Assembly: GCA_016190405.1 (NCBI GenBank)
Contig: JACPQO010000079.1
Span: 1 to 19,274 of the forward strand
DNA: 19,274 nt
Direction: 5' to 3'
From: Chloroflexota bacterium
Lineage (GTDB): Bacteria; Chloroflexota; Dehalococcoidia; SM23-28-2; RBG-16-64-32
Shown piece after piece: positions 1-9,621 of this stretch (positions are counted from its first letter, which is position 1; the number at the start of each line of letters is the position of its first letter). The position numbers and the translations under genes are program-made. Under the pieces are notes generated by a model that did no database searches, was not told the DNA's origin, and saw nothing but the letters and a program-made list of their open reading frames with translations.

Positions 1-75
1 CCACTTGATGGCGTCCCACTTGATGGCGTCCCACTTGATAGCGTCCCACTTGATGGCGTCCCACTTGATGGCAGA
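1..75 (-). repeat. Five tandem 15-bp units encoding KWDAI pentapeptides
   Basis: Five head-to-tail copies of a 15-bp unit (ccacttgatggcgtc on the plus strand) fill bases 1-75 and continue to the window edge. Copy 3 has one silent change (g to a) and copy 5 diverges at its last three bases. In the subtilase frame they read as repeated Lys-Trp-Asp-Ala-Ile. The unit is a whole number of codons, so copy number can change without a frameshift. Confidence 0.95.
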
Positions 76-1599
76 CCAGTCAAGGCTGTCGACGCTGCCG
101 CCCCGGACGTTGGCGGCGGCCAGGTCGAGGCCGATCTCGGCGGCCAGGCCCTTGGAGTTGGGCGAGCCCATGACGAAGGCCACGACGCCGGCGGGCACCG
201 GCGCGGCGCGCAGGAGGATGAGGCTGGGGACGAGGCCGGCGTCGGAGTTGCAGGAGGGCGTCGCCTGGGCAACGGCGGCGCCGGCGTCGGCGGCGCGGAA
301 GCTGCCGTCGCTGAGGGAACGGGACCGGGCCATGAGGGTGCACTTGACCTGGCCGGGAGTCCAATCGTTATGGCGCTCCAGGACCAGGGCGGCGGCGCCG
401 GACATGGCGCCGGCGGCCATGGAGGTGCCGCTCAGGCTGAAGTAGTCCTTGTCTACGATGTGATCGGGGTGCTCTTTGTAGAAGATGCTGTTGGTGTCGA
501 TGACGGAGACGATGCCGCGGCCCGGCGTGTGCAGCTCGGGCTTGCGGAAGCCGTTCTGAGTTGTGCCACGGCTGGACCAGTCGGTGACGAAGTCGTCGCC
601 GAAGTCGGCGGTGTCAGCGTCGTCGATGGCGCCCACGGTCATGAGGAAGGGGTCGTTGCCCGGGCAGTAGCTGACAGCGTCGGGGGCGTCGCCCAGGTTG
701 CCGGCGGCGGCCACGACGAACAGGCCGTTGAGCCACAGGAACTCGGCGGCGGCGCACAGGGGGTCTACGAGGTAGCTCAGGGCCACCGAAGAGCTCAAGG
801 AGAGGTTGACAACCCTGACGTTGAATGTGTGCCTGTTGTAGTAAACCCATTCCAGGCCGGCGATGACGTCGGACAGGGTGGCGTTGCCCTCCTCATCGGC
901 GATCTTGACGTTGATCAGGTTGGCCCGAGGGGCCACGCCGATGTACTTGCCGTCCAGGAGGCTGCCGTCGCCGGCCACGGTGCCGGCGATGTGGGTGCCG
1001 TGGCCGAGGCCATCGGTGACGTTGCTGGTGAGGGGGTTGACCACCACCTCGGCGACGACACGGGAGTTCCCGGAGTCGTCGTCCTTGAAGTCCTCGTGGC
1101 CGCTGGGGGAGATGCCGGTGTCCACCACGGCGACGCCGATACCGTCGCCGGTGATGCCCATGGCCCAGGCGTCGTCGGCGTTCAATGAGAAGGGGTAGGT
1201 GGTAGCCAGGTTAGAGATGTCGACGGCGCCGGTGGAGACGACGGGGGCATCGAGGCTGACCAAGGCCACGCCGGGGTGCGCGGCGAGGCTGGCGACGAAG
1301 GCGGGAGGAACATCGGCCTCGATGACGGGGATGATGGTGAACTGGCGGCGGACGCTGCCGCCGGCGGACTGGATGAAGCCGGCGACGGCGCCGGCGTCAT
1401 CGCTGGTCTGGACGAGGACGGGCACGTCCTGGCCGGGGTTGGCCGTGGCCCAGGAGTAGACGGCGCCGTGGACGTTATCGGGGGCGGAATAGCCCCTTCC
1501 GCCCAGGGCGACCAGGGCGACCAGGGCCGCCGCCAGGGCGACGGCCGGCCACCGCGGCCACCTCTTATGCTTTGCCTGATCGGGTCTAGCAGCACCCAT
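1..1599 (-). CDS. Secreted subtilisin-like serine protease (S8), C-terminus cut by window edge
   Basis: Secreted endopeptidase of the subtilase (S8) family, read on the minus strand with no stop before base 1, so 533 residues are visible. The ATG at 1599-1597 follows a GGAGGA ribosome site at 1610-1605. Residues 8-40 have a Lys/Arg-rich start and a hydrophobic Ala/Val/Leu stretch, typical of a signal peptide. About 55-125 resemble an I9-type propeptide. The catalytic triad is visible: Asp160 (VVDTGIS), His200 (GHGTHIAGT) and Ser393 (GTSMAAG), with oxyanion Asn301 (AAAGN). The catalytic domain ends near 430; about 100 residues follow and run into tandem KWDAI pentapeptides at the edge. It is divergent from the giant surface-protein gene, and both products are predicted to be exported. 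The family call is very safe; the substrate is unknown. Confidence 0.95.
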   Translation of the reverse strand, partial: MGAARPDQAKHKRWPRWPAVALAAALVALVALGGRGYSAPDNVHGAVYSWATANPGQDVPVLVQTSDDAGAVAGFIQSAGGSVRRQFTIIPVIEADVPPAFVASLAAHPGVALVSLDAPVVSTGAVDISNLATTYPFSLNADDAWAMGITGDGIGVAVVDTGISPSGHEDFKDDDSGNSRVVAEVVVNPLTSNVTDGLGHGTHIAGTVAGDGSLLDGKYIGVAPRANLINVKIADEEGNATLSDVIAGLEWVYYNRHTFNVRVVNLSLSSSVALSYLVDPLCAAAEFLWLNGLFVVAAAGNLGDAPDAVSYCPGNDPFLMTVGAIDDADTADFGDDFVTDWSSRGTTQNGFRKPELHTPGRGIVSVIDTNSIFYKEHPDHIVDKDYFSLSGTSMAAGAMSGAAALVLERHNDWTPGQVKCTLMARSRSLSDGSFRAADAGAAVAQATPSCNSDAGLVPSLILLRAAPVPAGVVAFVMGSPNSKGLAAEIGLDLAAANVRGGSVDSLDWSAIKWDAIKWDAIKWDAIKWDAIKW

Positions 1600-1630
1600 A
1601 GCTATCCTCCGATGCGTTGGCCAGGATTGG

Positions 1631-1656
1631 CCCTTCGACAGGGCTCAGGACAGGCC
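1631..1656. repeat. REP-like dispersed repeat candidate in the protease leader
   Basis: The segment contains CCCTTCGACAGGG, a 4-bp stem with a TCGAC loop, followed by ctcaggacaggc. Strings of this type (a TTCGACAGG-CTCAGGA core) recur as short dispersed repeats in many environmental bacterial genomes; that is from memory, not a search. Only one copy is visible here, so repeat status is inferred. Confidence 0.4.
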
Positions 1657-2127
1657 GTTGCGATTTGTCTGATGGGCAAGACGGTGCCGTTACGTAGAGT
1701 GCGCTACTGAGGAAAGGGAAAGAAGCGGTAAATACGCGGTTTATGTTGAGTGAATCGCCCGGGACGGGGGTCAGAAGGAAAAAGGCAGGCGACAGGGCGG
1801 GGGTCTTTGTCTGCGCTATCGTTTTCGGCATGGCCAGCCTCCTGCCTAGGGCCTTAAACGTTTGGCCCCGTTCCCTCCCCTATGGGCTGGCCACTGGATA
1901 GCGGCTTCAGTACTTGTACTCTAGAACCAGACTACGGTTGTCGGCTGGAGCGGTCAAGGGGGTTTGCGGCCCGCGGGGGCGTTTTCACCGAGAGTTCACC
2001 CGCCGCCCGTTCGGTCGGCCATGCGGGCAGGGCCACCGACGCCAGGGGCCACAGGGGGTGGGAGACGGCTGCTGACCGGCAGACACTGGCCAGAAGACCG
2101 ATTGTTCAAACTCCCATACGGATATGC

Positions 2128-2155
2128 TTGACAAATGAATTAGTTCCGTTATACT
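2128..2155 (+). promoter_or_regulatory. Near-consensus sigma-70 promoter of the giant surface-protein gene
   Basis: TTGACA at 2128-2133 and TATACT at 2150-2155 are separated by 16 bp, in the most AT-rich part of the intergenic region. Transcription would start near 2162 and give a leader of about 185 nt before the ATG at 2347. This is the best promoter match in the window. Confidence 0.8.
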
Positions 2156-2161
2156 TAGCGC

Positions 2162-2346
2162 ATCGAAAATCGAGGGCAACGCCCTGGTCAGGAGGGTTCT
2201 GCGCCAGGCGTGCCGCGACGTGGGCGGGGTGCGGCGGATGCCCTGCATATCGGTTGCTCCGGCCTGCATAGGCCTCGATCCGGCCGATGTGCGGTTGCTG
2301 ACGAACGCTCCCTGTTCGCGCCGGCAGCCAAAGAAGGAGCGTCGTC
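2162..2346 (+). promoter_or_regulatory. Structured 5' leader of the giant surface-protein gene
   Basis: The predicted transcript begins with two adjacent small hairpins: TCGA-AAA-TCGA (2163-2173) and AGGGC-AAC-GCCCT (2173-2185). An alternative pairing of CCTGG (2183-2187) with CCAGG (2204-2208) would compete with the second. A GGAGG at 2191-2195 lies upstream of no good start codon. The ribosome site for the gene is AAGGAG at about 2333-2339. I could not match the leader to a known riboswitch class. Confidence 0.35.
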
Positions 2347-5300
2347 ATGCGGGCCAGACTAGCGCTCACAGCCGGCCTTATTCTAGCGGCGGCAGGGGTC
2401 CTCAGCCTCTTTCTTGTCCTCAGGCTCGACGGTGACGGGCCGGCGCCCGTCGCCGCCGCCGACCAGTCGATCGGTCTGCGGCCGGCCAGCGGCGATGCCC
2501 TGCCCGCTTCCGAGACGCCAGACCGGAGAGTGGCCCAGCCGGCGGCGGCGATCTTGTCGATCGCCGCCGGCAACGACTACAACGAGACCGAGCCCGGTAC
2601 GTACATCATGCCGCCGCCGATACCGGCCGACTTTTTCGAACCGGGGGCGGAGCCATTCGCCGGGCAGATCCAGTTGGGGGGCTCTCCGCTGGACCCGGCG
2701 AACCTGGGCAGCACGGACACGATCATCGAACGGCAAGGCGCGCTGAGCCTGCCGGCGGTGCCCAGCATGGACACGGTCCCCATCGAGATCGTGGCGCTGT
2801 CACTGAGGAGTGTGGCGCCGATCACCGTCACGTACTGCTGCGGCGACCCACCAAGCTTCTGGGACGTCCAGGTCGACCTCTCGCAGATCGCGCCGCCGCC
2901 GGGCCAGATGACGGTGACCAAGAGCCACCCCAACGGCGGCACGTTCGATGCCTTCCTGCCCGTGCAGCCGCGCTTCACCTTCACCAAGGTGGGCGACCCG
3001 GGCCAGGTAAGGGTACTGGACACTGGGTTGGAGGGACAGCCGCCGACCCACTTCCAGTGGCAGAACGCTCCCTGGACCGGCTACTGCCCCCCGGACGCCA
3101 TGGGCGGCACAGGCGGCGGAAACTTCTGCCCGGGCTCGCACTCGGTGGGGCAGGCGCCGTCCGTGGGGCAGGCGCCGGGCAATTCCTGGGGCATCAAGGG
3201 CGGCGTCAAGCCGTGCGACACGACGATCGACGCCGACTGCGACGGGCTGCCCAACGCCGTCGACAACTGCCCAACGGTGAAAAACCAGAGCCAGCAGGAC
3301 ACGGACCTGGACGGCCAGGGCGACGCCTGCGACACCGACGACGATAACGACGGCATCAGCGACGCCGCCGACAACTGCCCGCACGTCCAGAATGTGAGCC
3401 AGTCCGACTACGACGGCGACGGCAAGGGAGACCTCTGCGACCGTGACGACGATAACGACGGCTACGGCGACGACGTGGAGTTCCAGGCGGGGTCGGACAC
3501 CAAGGACGCCAGCAAGACGCCGGAGCACACCAGCGTGCCCGGCACCTGCAACGACGGCAAGGACAACGACAAGGACGGCCAGACCGACAGCAAGGACCAG
3601 GGCTGCAGCCCGCTCATCTGTCCCGTCATCTACGGCGCCAACAACAGCAGTACCCGCACCTGCTACTACTGGACAGGCAGCATCAAGCTCATCCAGCGGA
3701 AGGAGTCGCCGATATTCGGGGCGGAGACGGTGCCGCTTTCCGGTCCGGTCATCGTCGGTACAGCGGAGAACCCGCCAGGATCCGGCGTCTACGACACGGA
3801 GATCCTGGCGATGGAGCTGACCGGGAACAGCTCCCTGCTGGGCGGCACCTTCAGTGTGACCAACGTGACGCCGGGCGCCGGCCAGTGGAACGTCGACAGC
3901 TTCTTCGACATCGAGTACCGCATCGAGAGGTGGTGCTGCGGAGGGGGCGACCCGGACTTCGACCAACTGCGCCTGCCGCCGGGCGACCCGGACTTCGACC
4001 TGTTGCGCATCAGCTCGCCGGCCAGCCAGTTCCCCGCCTACGGCCAGACCTACCGGCCGCCGCTGGCTGAGCTGGGCAGCGAGAAGGGGCCAATGCCGCT
4101 GGTGGGCCAGAGCGGCGAGTACTCCACCTTCGACGTCTTCTTCGACATCTCGGTTGACGGGCTGACCGTGGACCCGCCGCAGGAGCTGTGCAACGGGCTG
4201 GATGACGACGGCGACGGCATCATCGACAACGGCTTCCCGGACACGGACGGCGACGGCCAGGCCGACTGCGTCGACCCCGACGACGACAACGACACGGTGC
4301 CGGACCCGATGGACAACTGCAAGAAGGTGTTCAACCCGGACCAGACGGACAGCGACGGCGACGGCAATGGGGACGCCTGTGATCCAACACCGCTGGCCTT
4401 CGGTGAGGACGTGGACGGCGACGGCTGGACCAACACGCTGGAGCAGGTCATCACCTCCAACCCCAACGACCCGGCCAGCACGCCGGAGACCCACGCCGTG
4501 CCGGCCACCTGCGCCGACCTCCAGGACAACGACGCCGACGGGCTCATCGACCGCGACGACCCGGGCTGCCTGCCGCCGGAGCCGGCGCAGGTGTGCGGCC
4601 CGCCGCTGCCGTTGGTGCCGGACAGCTTCTTCGACGTCTTCATGTCCACGGCCAACCTGCAGCTGCAAATCCAGGGCTTCCCGCCCGAGCAGATCGTGCT
4701 GCGCGGCCCGACGGTGGTGCGGCGCGACCCGATCCCGCCCCTGCCGTGGCCGCAAGACACCATCCCCATCGAGATCGTGGCGATGGAGCTGACCGGGGTC
4801 AGCCCGCTGATCGGCCCCATCAAGCTGACGGAGAGCCCGTCCTTGCACTCCACGGGGCAGGCGGACCGCAACACGGGCAACACCGCGTTCCAGGTCCAGG
4901 TGGAGGTCTACACCCAGGCGCCGCCGCCGCAGCGCCGGCTGCTGAGCGCGCAGCCCTTCGAGTTGGAGACGGTCATCAACTGGTGCCTGCCGCCGTACAA
5001 CACGCCCTTCCTCGCCACCAACGTTCCGGTGCCCCTGTACGACAGCAACGGCACGCCCATCGGCGAGGTGCAGTACGTGGAGCACACGCCGGACCCGCCG
5101 CAGGACGTGGACATCGACATCCTGCCGCCGGGGCTCCCCGACGTGATCGTCAAGGTGTCCAACACGATACAGATCGTCCGCAACTTCACGGTGAGCAACA
5201 AGGTCGTGAAGGAGGACGTCAACGTCACCCTGACGACGCAGGTGCCGGCGGGCTGCTCGGACGCCTGGGCCAGCGAGCCGATCCCGGTGCCGCCCTCGAC

Positions 5301-8300
5301 GGTAGCGCCGACCGACGTGGTCGCCAACCCGCCCATCGGCGTGCCCCTGGTAGGCCCCGGCACCCTGACCATGACCTTCACCCTGCCCCAGATGCCGGTG
5401 ACGGCGGGCGACCCCTACCAGGTGCGGTACTTCTTCCACTGCACGGAGCCCAGCCTGCACGTCCTGGTCCAGTGCGGCGAGGCGCACTCCCTCCTCAACC
5501 CGGAGCGGGAGATCAACCCGGCCGACAACACGGACTGCGAGACGGTGGCCATCCCCATCTTCGTGGACACGGACGTCAAGATCCTCAGCGACACGCTATC
5601 GACCACCTCCTTCAGCGCGCCGGTGAGCTCGCCGGCGCACGTGACGGAGACGAAGGTGGTCCACAACAACGGGCCCTACGGGCCGGTGGCCGCGGGGGTG
5701 ATCATGACCCGCACGGCGCCGCCCGGCTGCGAGGTGAGCCCGGCCCAAGAGACGTTCCAGTTGACTCTGGAGGCGAGCGTCTCGCAGACCATCAACAGGG
5801 CCTTTACCATCCACTGCTTCGAGAACAGCTTCCACGTCATCGAGGTGTGCGACGAGATCGTGATCAAGGACCCGCACATCCTGGACAGTAACCCGGCCAA
5901 CAACAAGAACTGCCAGAACGTTACAGTGGCGGCGACCGCCAACGCGGACATCAAGCTGCTGGAGTTCAGCGCCCAGAACCCGCCGGCGACGGCAACCGTC
6001 AGCGAGACGGTGCCCATCACGGTGCGCAAGGTGCTGCATAACAACGGGCCGGCCCAGGGCGAGCAGGGATACCTGGTCAACGTCGTGGTCGCGCCCAGCA
6101 TCAGCGGGCCAGCCGACTGTACGGTGAGCGCTCCGGGCGCCAGCAGCGTGCCGCTGCCGGTCAGCGTCTCGGTGACCCTGCTGGAGCAGTTCAGCATCCA
6201 CTGCACGGACCCCAGCTACCACACGTTTACGATCTGCGACGAATTGCAGCCGGACCCCCACATCGTTGACCCAACGCCCATAGGCATCGTGTGTATCGAC
6301 GTTACCATCGGGTTCACGACCACGGCCGACATCAAGATCCTCAGCGACACGCTATCGGCCAACAACTTCGACCTGCCGGTGAGCAACGTGGCCCAGGTGA
6401 CGGAGACCAAGACCATCCACAACAACGGCCCCGCCCCGGTGGACGCCACCGTGACGATGACGCGCTTCCCGCCGCCGGACTGCGACATCTCGCCGGCAAC
6501 GGAATCGCTCCAGGTGCCGCTGCCGGTGAGCGTGCCGGTGACCGTGTCCAGGGTGTTCACGGTCCACTGCACGCAGCCCAGCTTCCACACGTTCGAAGTC
6601 TGCGACCAGGTCACCAGCAAGGACCCGCACGTCCTGGGCAGCGCGGGCAGTTGCCAGACGCTGACCGTAAGAGCCCTGGCGGAGGCGGACGTGAAAGACG
6701 GCAACTGCGCGCTGGTCAACCCTCCGGCCAAGATCGAGGTCAGCCAGAGCGTCAAAGTGACCGTGCGCTGCGTCCTGCACAACAACGGGCCCTACGGGAC
6801 GGTGAACGTGGGGCTGGCCATGGGCGACGTGGCGCCGGCGGGCTGCAGCGCGGCCGGGGTGGGCCCGCCCAACCCGGGCCCGCTGCCGGTCAGCGCGGAT
6901 GTCGTGGTGCAGCAGCAGTGGACGATCCACTGCACGCAGCCCAGCTTCCACGACTTCACGTTCAGCAAGGACGTGACCATCGGCGACGAGCACGTGACCG
7001 ACCCCAACCCGGGCAACAACTCCAGCAGCTTCACGCAGACCATCAAGGTGGTCGCCAAGGCGGACCTGAAGCTGGCCATCGTGCCGCTCATCGTTCCGGC
7101 CCAGATGCAGGTGGGCATCATGTCGATCGTGCGGATCGATGACACGACCCACAACAACGGCCCCTACGGGCCGGTGGCCGCGGACGACTCGTACTTCCTG
7201 TTCGCGCCGGCGGGCTGCACCATCACCCCCGCCTTTCCCATTCCGGCGCCGCAGTACAGCGCGCCGGTCAGCGTCACCGTGAGTGTAACCGAGGACTACA
7301 CCATCCAGTGCTCGCAGCCCAGCTACCATTCGTTCCTGATCTGTAAGTCAGCGGCGGCCAAGGACCCGCACATAGAAGACCCGACGCCGGCGAACAACGG
7401 CGACTGCCTACCGTTCACGGTGAAGGTGAACCCGCACACGCCTCCGGAGCCGCAGAGGGGCGAGTTACAGACGTTCTCGCTGGAACGGGGCAGCCCCTCG
7501 ACGCCGGGAGGGAACCCCGGCGGGCCGTATCACCCGGCGGACGTCCTGGAGATCATCCCGGCCAGCATCCCCGCCGTGGCCATCCCCTGCCCCAACCTGG
7601 GGCTGACGGCGGCCGGCTGCATGCCGGGCGGCGACGACCTGATCTCGCTCTCCTACGGGCACGACTTCGACGCGGCCTTCCCGGTGCCGGGGGACATCGA
7701 GTTCTCGGTGGGCCTCAGCGTGGGGACCCAGGGGCTGCCGGGGACGGCGGTCCGCAATGAGACGGCGCCGGTCTGCGCGGTATCGCAGGCGCACGGCGAC
7801 GGTTTCGCCACTGTATTGACCTCGCCCGGCATGAACAGCCAGACCTACGACGAGAACGGCCTTGTGGAGTGCGTGGCGGCCAACACAGGCAGCCCGGTGG
7901 GCATCCTGGCCCCGGCGCCGCCCACCCACAACGGCGACAACCTGGACGCCTGGGAGCGCGGCTCTCTGATCGTTGACACGAACCTGGACGGCGTCCCCGA
8001 CGCGCCCGTTTACTTCACGCTGGACCCGGCTTCGCCCAGCCTGGCCAGCATCGTCGGGGCTGACTCCGCTTCTATTCTTAAGACGGTCGGCGCCGCCATG
8101 CCTACCATCTACGCCACCAGCGCCCAGCTCGGCCTGCTGAAGACCGACGTGATCGACGCCCTCTGCCTGAGGGACGATGGTAACGCGGCCCTGAACCCCG
8201 GCGACGTTATCCTGTTCAGCCTGCGCTCGGGTTCGCCCACCCTCAGCGGTTCCAACGGCAACTACCCGGGCGGCGCCAAACCGGGCGACCTGATCGCCCC

Positions 8301-8859
8301 CGGCGGCGTCGTCATCCCGGGCGGAACCCTGGGACTGGAGACCGCGGCCGGCGTGATGCCGGACGAGAACGACGCCGCCAAGTGCGACGCCCTGCCGGCG
8401 TCCGACGCGGACGGCGACGGCGTCGCCGACCTCAGCGATAACTGCCCGACTGTGGGCAACGGCGCCCAGACCAACACCGACCGGGCGCTGTTCCTGGCCG
8501 GCGCCATGAAAGCCGGCAAGCCGCTGCCCTGGGACCTCCTGGGCGACGCCTGCGACAGCGACGACGACAGCGACGACTACACCGACGCCGACGAGGGGCT
8601 CATAACCACAGACCCGCTCCTGCATTGCGGCACCAACTGGCCACCCAACATGAACGACGGCGGCAGCAGCGCCAACAAGGTCGACATCTTTGATGTTAAC
8701 GCTATGGCGCCGCCGGTGTTCTTCAGCGTGCCGCCCGGGCCTCCCTACACCGTGAGGAAGGACCTGACGGCGGGGCACGCTATCACGGACCCGAAGATCG
8801 ATATCTTCGACGTGAACAAACTGGCGCCGCCGGTGTTCTTCACCACGTGCTCGCCGTGA
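2347..8859 (+). CDS. Giant secreted repeat protein with TSP3 calcium repeats and dockerin-like tail
   Basis: A 2170-residue predicted exported surface protein of unknown function. The ATG follows AAGGAG. Residues 1-38 form a signal peptide or signal anchor (Arg start, long hydrophobic run, AAA site). Three related segments with an E-I-x-A-x-x-L motif lie near residues 146, 484 and 807 (PIEIVAL, DTEILAM, PIEIVAM). Between them sit two Asp/Cys-rich thrombospondin-type-3 clusters (about 292-420 and 614-740, with DTDxDGxGDAC and DNCP motifs) predicted to bind Ca2+. Residues about 1076-1696 are five roughly 125-residue tandem repeats marked by HNNGP and IHCTQPS[FY]H, with a degenerate sixth before them. 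A non-repetitive domain (about 1705-2015), another TSP3 unit (about 2019-2095) and a doubled DIFDVN..APPVFF tail finish the protein. No sortase motif or C-terminal membrane helix is seen. It is followed by two strong hairpins, so probably monocistronic. Confidence 0.93.
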   Translation: MRARLALTAGLILAAAGVLSLFLVLRLDGDGPAPVAAADQSIGLRPASGDALPASETPDRRVAQPAAAILSIAAGNDYNETEPGTYIMPPPIPADFFEPGAEPFAGQIQLGGSPLDPANLGSTDTIIERQGALSLPAVPSMDTVPIEIVALSLRSVAPITVTYCCGDPPSFWDVQVDLSQIAPPPGQMTVTKSHPNGGTFDAFLPVQPRFTFTKVGDPGQVRVLDTGLEGQPPTHFQWQNAPWTGYCPPDAMGGTGGGNFCPGSHSVGQAPSVGQAPGNSWGIKGGVKPCDTTIDADCDGLPNAVDNCPTVKNQSQQDTDLDGQGDACDTDDDNDGISDAADNCPHVQNVSQSDYDGDGKGDLCDRDDDNDGYGDDVEFQAGSDTKDASKTPEHTSVPGTCNDGKDNDKDGQTDSKDQGCSPLICPVIYGANNSSTRTCYYWTGSIKLIQRKESPIFGAETVPLSGPVIVGTAENPPGSGVYDTEILAMELTGNSSLLGGTFSVTNVTPGAGQWNVDSFFDIEYRIERWCCGGGDPDFDQLRLPPGDPDFDLLRISSPASQFPAYGQTYRPPLAELGSEKGPMPLVGQSGEYSTFDVFFDISVDGLTVDPPQELCNGLDDDGDGIIDNGFPDTDGDGQADCVDPDDDNDTVPDPMDNCKKVFNPDQTDSDGDGNGDACDPTPLAFGEDVDGDGWTNTLEQVITSNPNDPASTPETHAVPATCADLQDNDADGLIDRDDPGCLPPEPAQVCGPPLPLVPDSFFDVFMSTANLQLQIQGFPPEQIVLRGPTVVRRDPIPPLPWPQDTIPIEIVAMELTGVSPLIGPIKLTESPSLHSTGQADRNTGNTAFQVQVEVYTQAPPPQRRLLSAQPFELETVINWCLPPYNTPFLATNVPVPLYDSNGTPIGEVQYVEHTPDPPQDVDIDILPPGLPDVIVKVSNTIQIVRNFTVSNKVVKEDVNVTLTTQVPAGCSDAWASEPIPVPPSTVAPTDVVANPPIGVPLVGPGTLTMTFTLPQMPVTAGDPYQVRYFFHCTEPSLHVLVQCGEAHSLLNPEREINPADNTDCETVAIPIFVDTDVKILSDTLSTTSFSAPVSSPAHVTETKVVHNNGPYGPVAAGVIMTRTAPPGCEVSPAQETFQLTLEASVSQTINRAFTIHCFENSFHVIEVCDEIVIKDPHILDSNPANNKNCQNVTVAATANADIKLLEFSAQNPPATATVSETVPITVRKVLHNNGPAQGEQGYLVNVVVAPSISGPADCTVSAPGASSVPLPVSVSVTLLEQFSIHCTDPSYHTFTICDELQPDPHIVDPTPIGIVCIDVTIGFTTTADIKILSDTLSANNFDLPVSNVAQVTETKTIHNNGPAPVDATVTMTRFPPPDCDISPATESLQVPLPVSVPVTVSRVFTVHCTQPSFHTFEVCDQVTSKDPHVLGSAGSCQTLTVRALAEADVKDGNCALVNPPAKIEVSQSVKVTVRCVLHNNGPYGTVNVGLAMGDVAPAGCSAAGVGPPNPGPLPVSADVVVQQQWTIHCTQPSFHDFTFSKDVTIGDEHVTDPNPGNNSSSFTQTIKVVAKADLKLAIVPLIVPAQMQVGIMSIVRIDDTTHNNGPYGPVAADDSYFLFAPAGCTITPAFPIPAPQYSAPVSVTVSVTEDYTIQCSQPSYHSFLICKSAAAKDPHIEDPTPANNGDCLPFTVKVNPHTPPEPQRGELQTFSLERGSPSTPGGNPGGPYHPADVLEIIPASIPAVAIPCPNLGLTAAGCMPGGDDLISLSYGHDFDAAFPVPGDIEFSVGLSVGTQGLPGTAVRNETAPVCAVSQAHGDGFATVLTSPGMNSQTYDENGLVECVAANTGSPVGILAPAPPTHNGDNLDAWERGSLIVDTNLDGVPDAPVYFTLDPASPSLASIVGADSASILKTVGAAMPTIYATSAQLGLLKTDVIDALCLRDDGNAALNPGDVILFSLRSGSPTLSGSNGNYPGGAKPGDLIAPGGVVIPGGTLGLETAAGVMPDENDAAKCDALPASDADGDGVADLSDNCPTVGNGAQTNTDRALFLAGAMKAGKPLPWDLLGDACDSDDDSDDYTDADEGLITTDPLLHCGTNWPPNMNDGGSSANKVDIFDVNAMAPPVFFSVPPGPPYTVRKDLTAGHAITDPKIDIFDVNKLAPPVFFTTCSP
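5572..7433 (+). repeat. Five tandem ~125-residue HNNGP repeats inside the surface protein
   Basis: Anchored on the Asp of an AD[IVL]K-like motif, the units begin at about 5572, 5947, 6328, 6688 and 7063, giving spacings of 375, 381, 360 and 375 bp. Each contains HNNGP, an AP.GC or PP.C segment, PVSV-type beta strands, an (I/V)HC(T/F)..S(F/Y)H signature and a DPH(I/V) near its end. The first and third units also share about 27 nearly identical bases after the anchor (5578 on and 6331 on), suggesting recent duplication or conversion. The fold resembles DUF11/CARDB-type extracellular beta-sandwich repeats by inference only. Confidence 0.85.
8680..8847 (+). other. Duplicated dockerin-like DIFDVN..APPVFF tail
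   Basis: Two copies of a short motif, [15 protein letters not shown] (from about residue 2112) and [15 protein letters not shown] (from about residue 2151), end the protein 39 residues apart. Paired Asp-rich segments of this spacing resemble type I dockerin calcium loops, which normally come as duplicated helices that bind cohesins. Here the Ca-loop part is short and divergent, so dockerin-like is a descriptive label. Confidence 0.55.
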
Positions 8860-8865
8860 GAGGAC

Positions 8866-8894
8866 GGCGGTAGCGCGGCAGTTGCGCTACCGCC
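8866..8894 (+). terminator. 11-bp perfect hairpin just after the surface-protein stop
   Basis: GGCGGTAGCGC (8866-8876) pairs perfectly with GCGCTACCGCC (8884-8894) around a 7-nt loop, seven bases after the stop codon. No T-run follows, so it may protect the 3' end or assist the terminator directly downstream. Confidence 0.6.
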
Positions 8895-8903
8895 TGCACA
8901 CAG

Positions 8904-8943
8904 ACTGTGGCCGCGGCCCTGAGGACCGCGGCCACAGTGTTTT
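8904..8943 (+). terminator. Rho-independent terminator of the surface-protein gene
   Basis: ACTGTGGCCGCGG (8904-8916) pairs perfectly over 13 bp with CCGCGGCCACAGT (8926-8938) around a 9-nt loop, followed by GTTTT. It isolates the giant gene from the chimeric gene that starts at 8994. Confidence 0.85.
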
Positions 8944-8993
8944 CGGGGCCGCGCCGGCTAAGGACGCGCGACATCGGGTAGACTGGAGCCGGT

Positions 8994-9608
8994 GTGGGCA
9001 ACGTCATCATCATGGGCGCCGCCGGTCGCGACTTCCATAACTTTAACGTCTACTACCGCCAGCGGCCCCAGGACCGCGTGGTGGCCTTCACGGCGGCTCA
9101 GATCCCCCACATCGCCCACCGCAGCTACCCGCCGGAGCTGGCAGGCGACCTGTACCCGAAGGGCATCCCCATCCACCCGGAACAAGACCTGCCGCGCCTC
9201 ATCGCCGAACTGCGGGTCGATCAGGCCGTCTTCGCCTATAGCGATATCTCCTACCTGGAGCTGATGCACAAGGCCTCGGTGGTGCTGGCGGCTGGCGCCA
9301 GCTTCACCTACGTGGCGGAGCGACTGGGCACCGCTGTGGGGGCCAGTCGCCTGGTCGTCCTCACGGACGTGCCGGGGGCGGCGCTATCCTTCAGCTCGCC
9401 GCGGCGGCGCTTCCTGCGGGAGATGACCTCGGCCGAGGCACGGCGACACCTGGAGCGGGGCGAGTTCGCGCCGGGCTCCATGGGCCCCAAGGTGGAGGCG
9501 TGCCTGGAGTTCCTGAAGGGGGGCGGCGACGAGGCTGTCATCGCGGCCACAACCGACGCCGCTAAAGCCTTCCGCAACGAAGCCGGCACGCGCCTGACCG
9601 GCGATTAG
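8994..9608 (+). CDS. Chimeric remnant: COG2403 GTPase N-terminus joined to carbamate kinase C-terminus
   Basis: A 204-residue in-frame chimera. The GTG start at 8994 follows GGAG and gives MGNVIIMGAAGRDFHNFN, the typical beginning of COG2403 proteins (predicted GTPase, cyclic 2,3-diphosphoglycerate synthetase-like; usually about 450 residues). Matching continues through YPPELAG, GIPI, FAYSD and HKASVVLAAGA to about residue 102. From about residue 106 the sequence instead resembles the end of carbamate kinase (normally about 310 residues): LTDVPG near 124-129, then EFAPGSMGPKVEA and a final EAGTRL. The P-loop of the GTPase and the N-terminal two thirds of the kinase, with its carbamate and phosphate-binding glycines, are absent. 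Neither enzyme is likely to work. It may be a deletion between formerly adjacent genes, or an assembly join. The integrase remnant follows immediately. Confidence 0.8.
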   Translation: MGNVIIMGAAGRDFHNFNVYYRQRPQDRVVAFTAAQIPHIAHRSYPPELAGDLYPKGIPIHPEQDLPRLIAELRVDQAVFAYSDISYLELMHKASVVLAAGASFTYVAERLGTAVGASRLVVLTDVPGAALSFSSPRRRFLREMTSAEARRHLERGEFAPGSMGPKVEACLEFLKGGGDEAVIAATTDAAKAFRNEAGTRLTGD

Positions 9609-9621
9609 TCGAAGGGCCGGA

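Larger units (their letters stand above)
1600..2346. other. Divergent intergenic region, no convincing gene
   Basis: About 750 bp separate the two divergent secreted-protein genes. Short open frames exist on both strands but lack family resemblance and good ribosome sites. The stretch holds a dispersed-repeat-like hairpin near 1631, a 12-bp near-palindrome AGTACTTGTACT at 1909-1920 of unknown role, and the promoter and leader of the rightward gene at 2128-2346. I could not find a convincing promoter for the leftward protease. Confidence 0.6.

Noticed and set aside
1..75. CRISPR-like array
   Set aside because: Units are contiguous 15-mers without spacers and are in frame inside the subtilase.
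370..1188. Plus-strand open frame of 272 codons
   Set aside because: It mirrors the subtilase, whose triad and signal peptide are clear on the minus strand; the translation is Gly/Val/Ala-rich without family motifs.
1586..1831. Possible 81-codon minus-strand gene before the protease
   Set aside because: It overlaps the protease start, has no family resemblance and part of it is translated from the dispersed-repeat-like hairpin.
2162..2346. c-di-GMP riboswitch in the surface-gene leader, tempting because a c-di-GMP enzyme is encoded nearby
   Set aside because: The conserved GEMM core and tetraloop-receptor pattern could not be found.
2800..5487. Long antisense open frame opposite the giant surface-protein gene
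   Set aside because: Its translation is low-complexity Arg/Val/His-rich sequence, as expected opposite GC-rich codons; the plus strand has a signal peptide, TSP3 motifs and a promoter.
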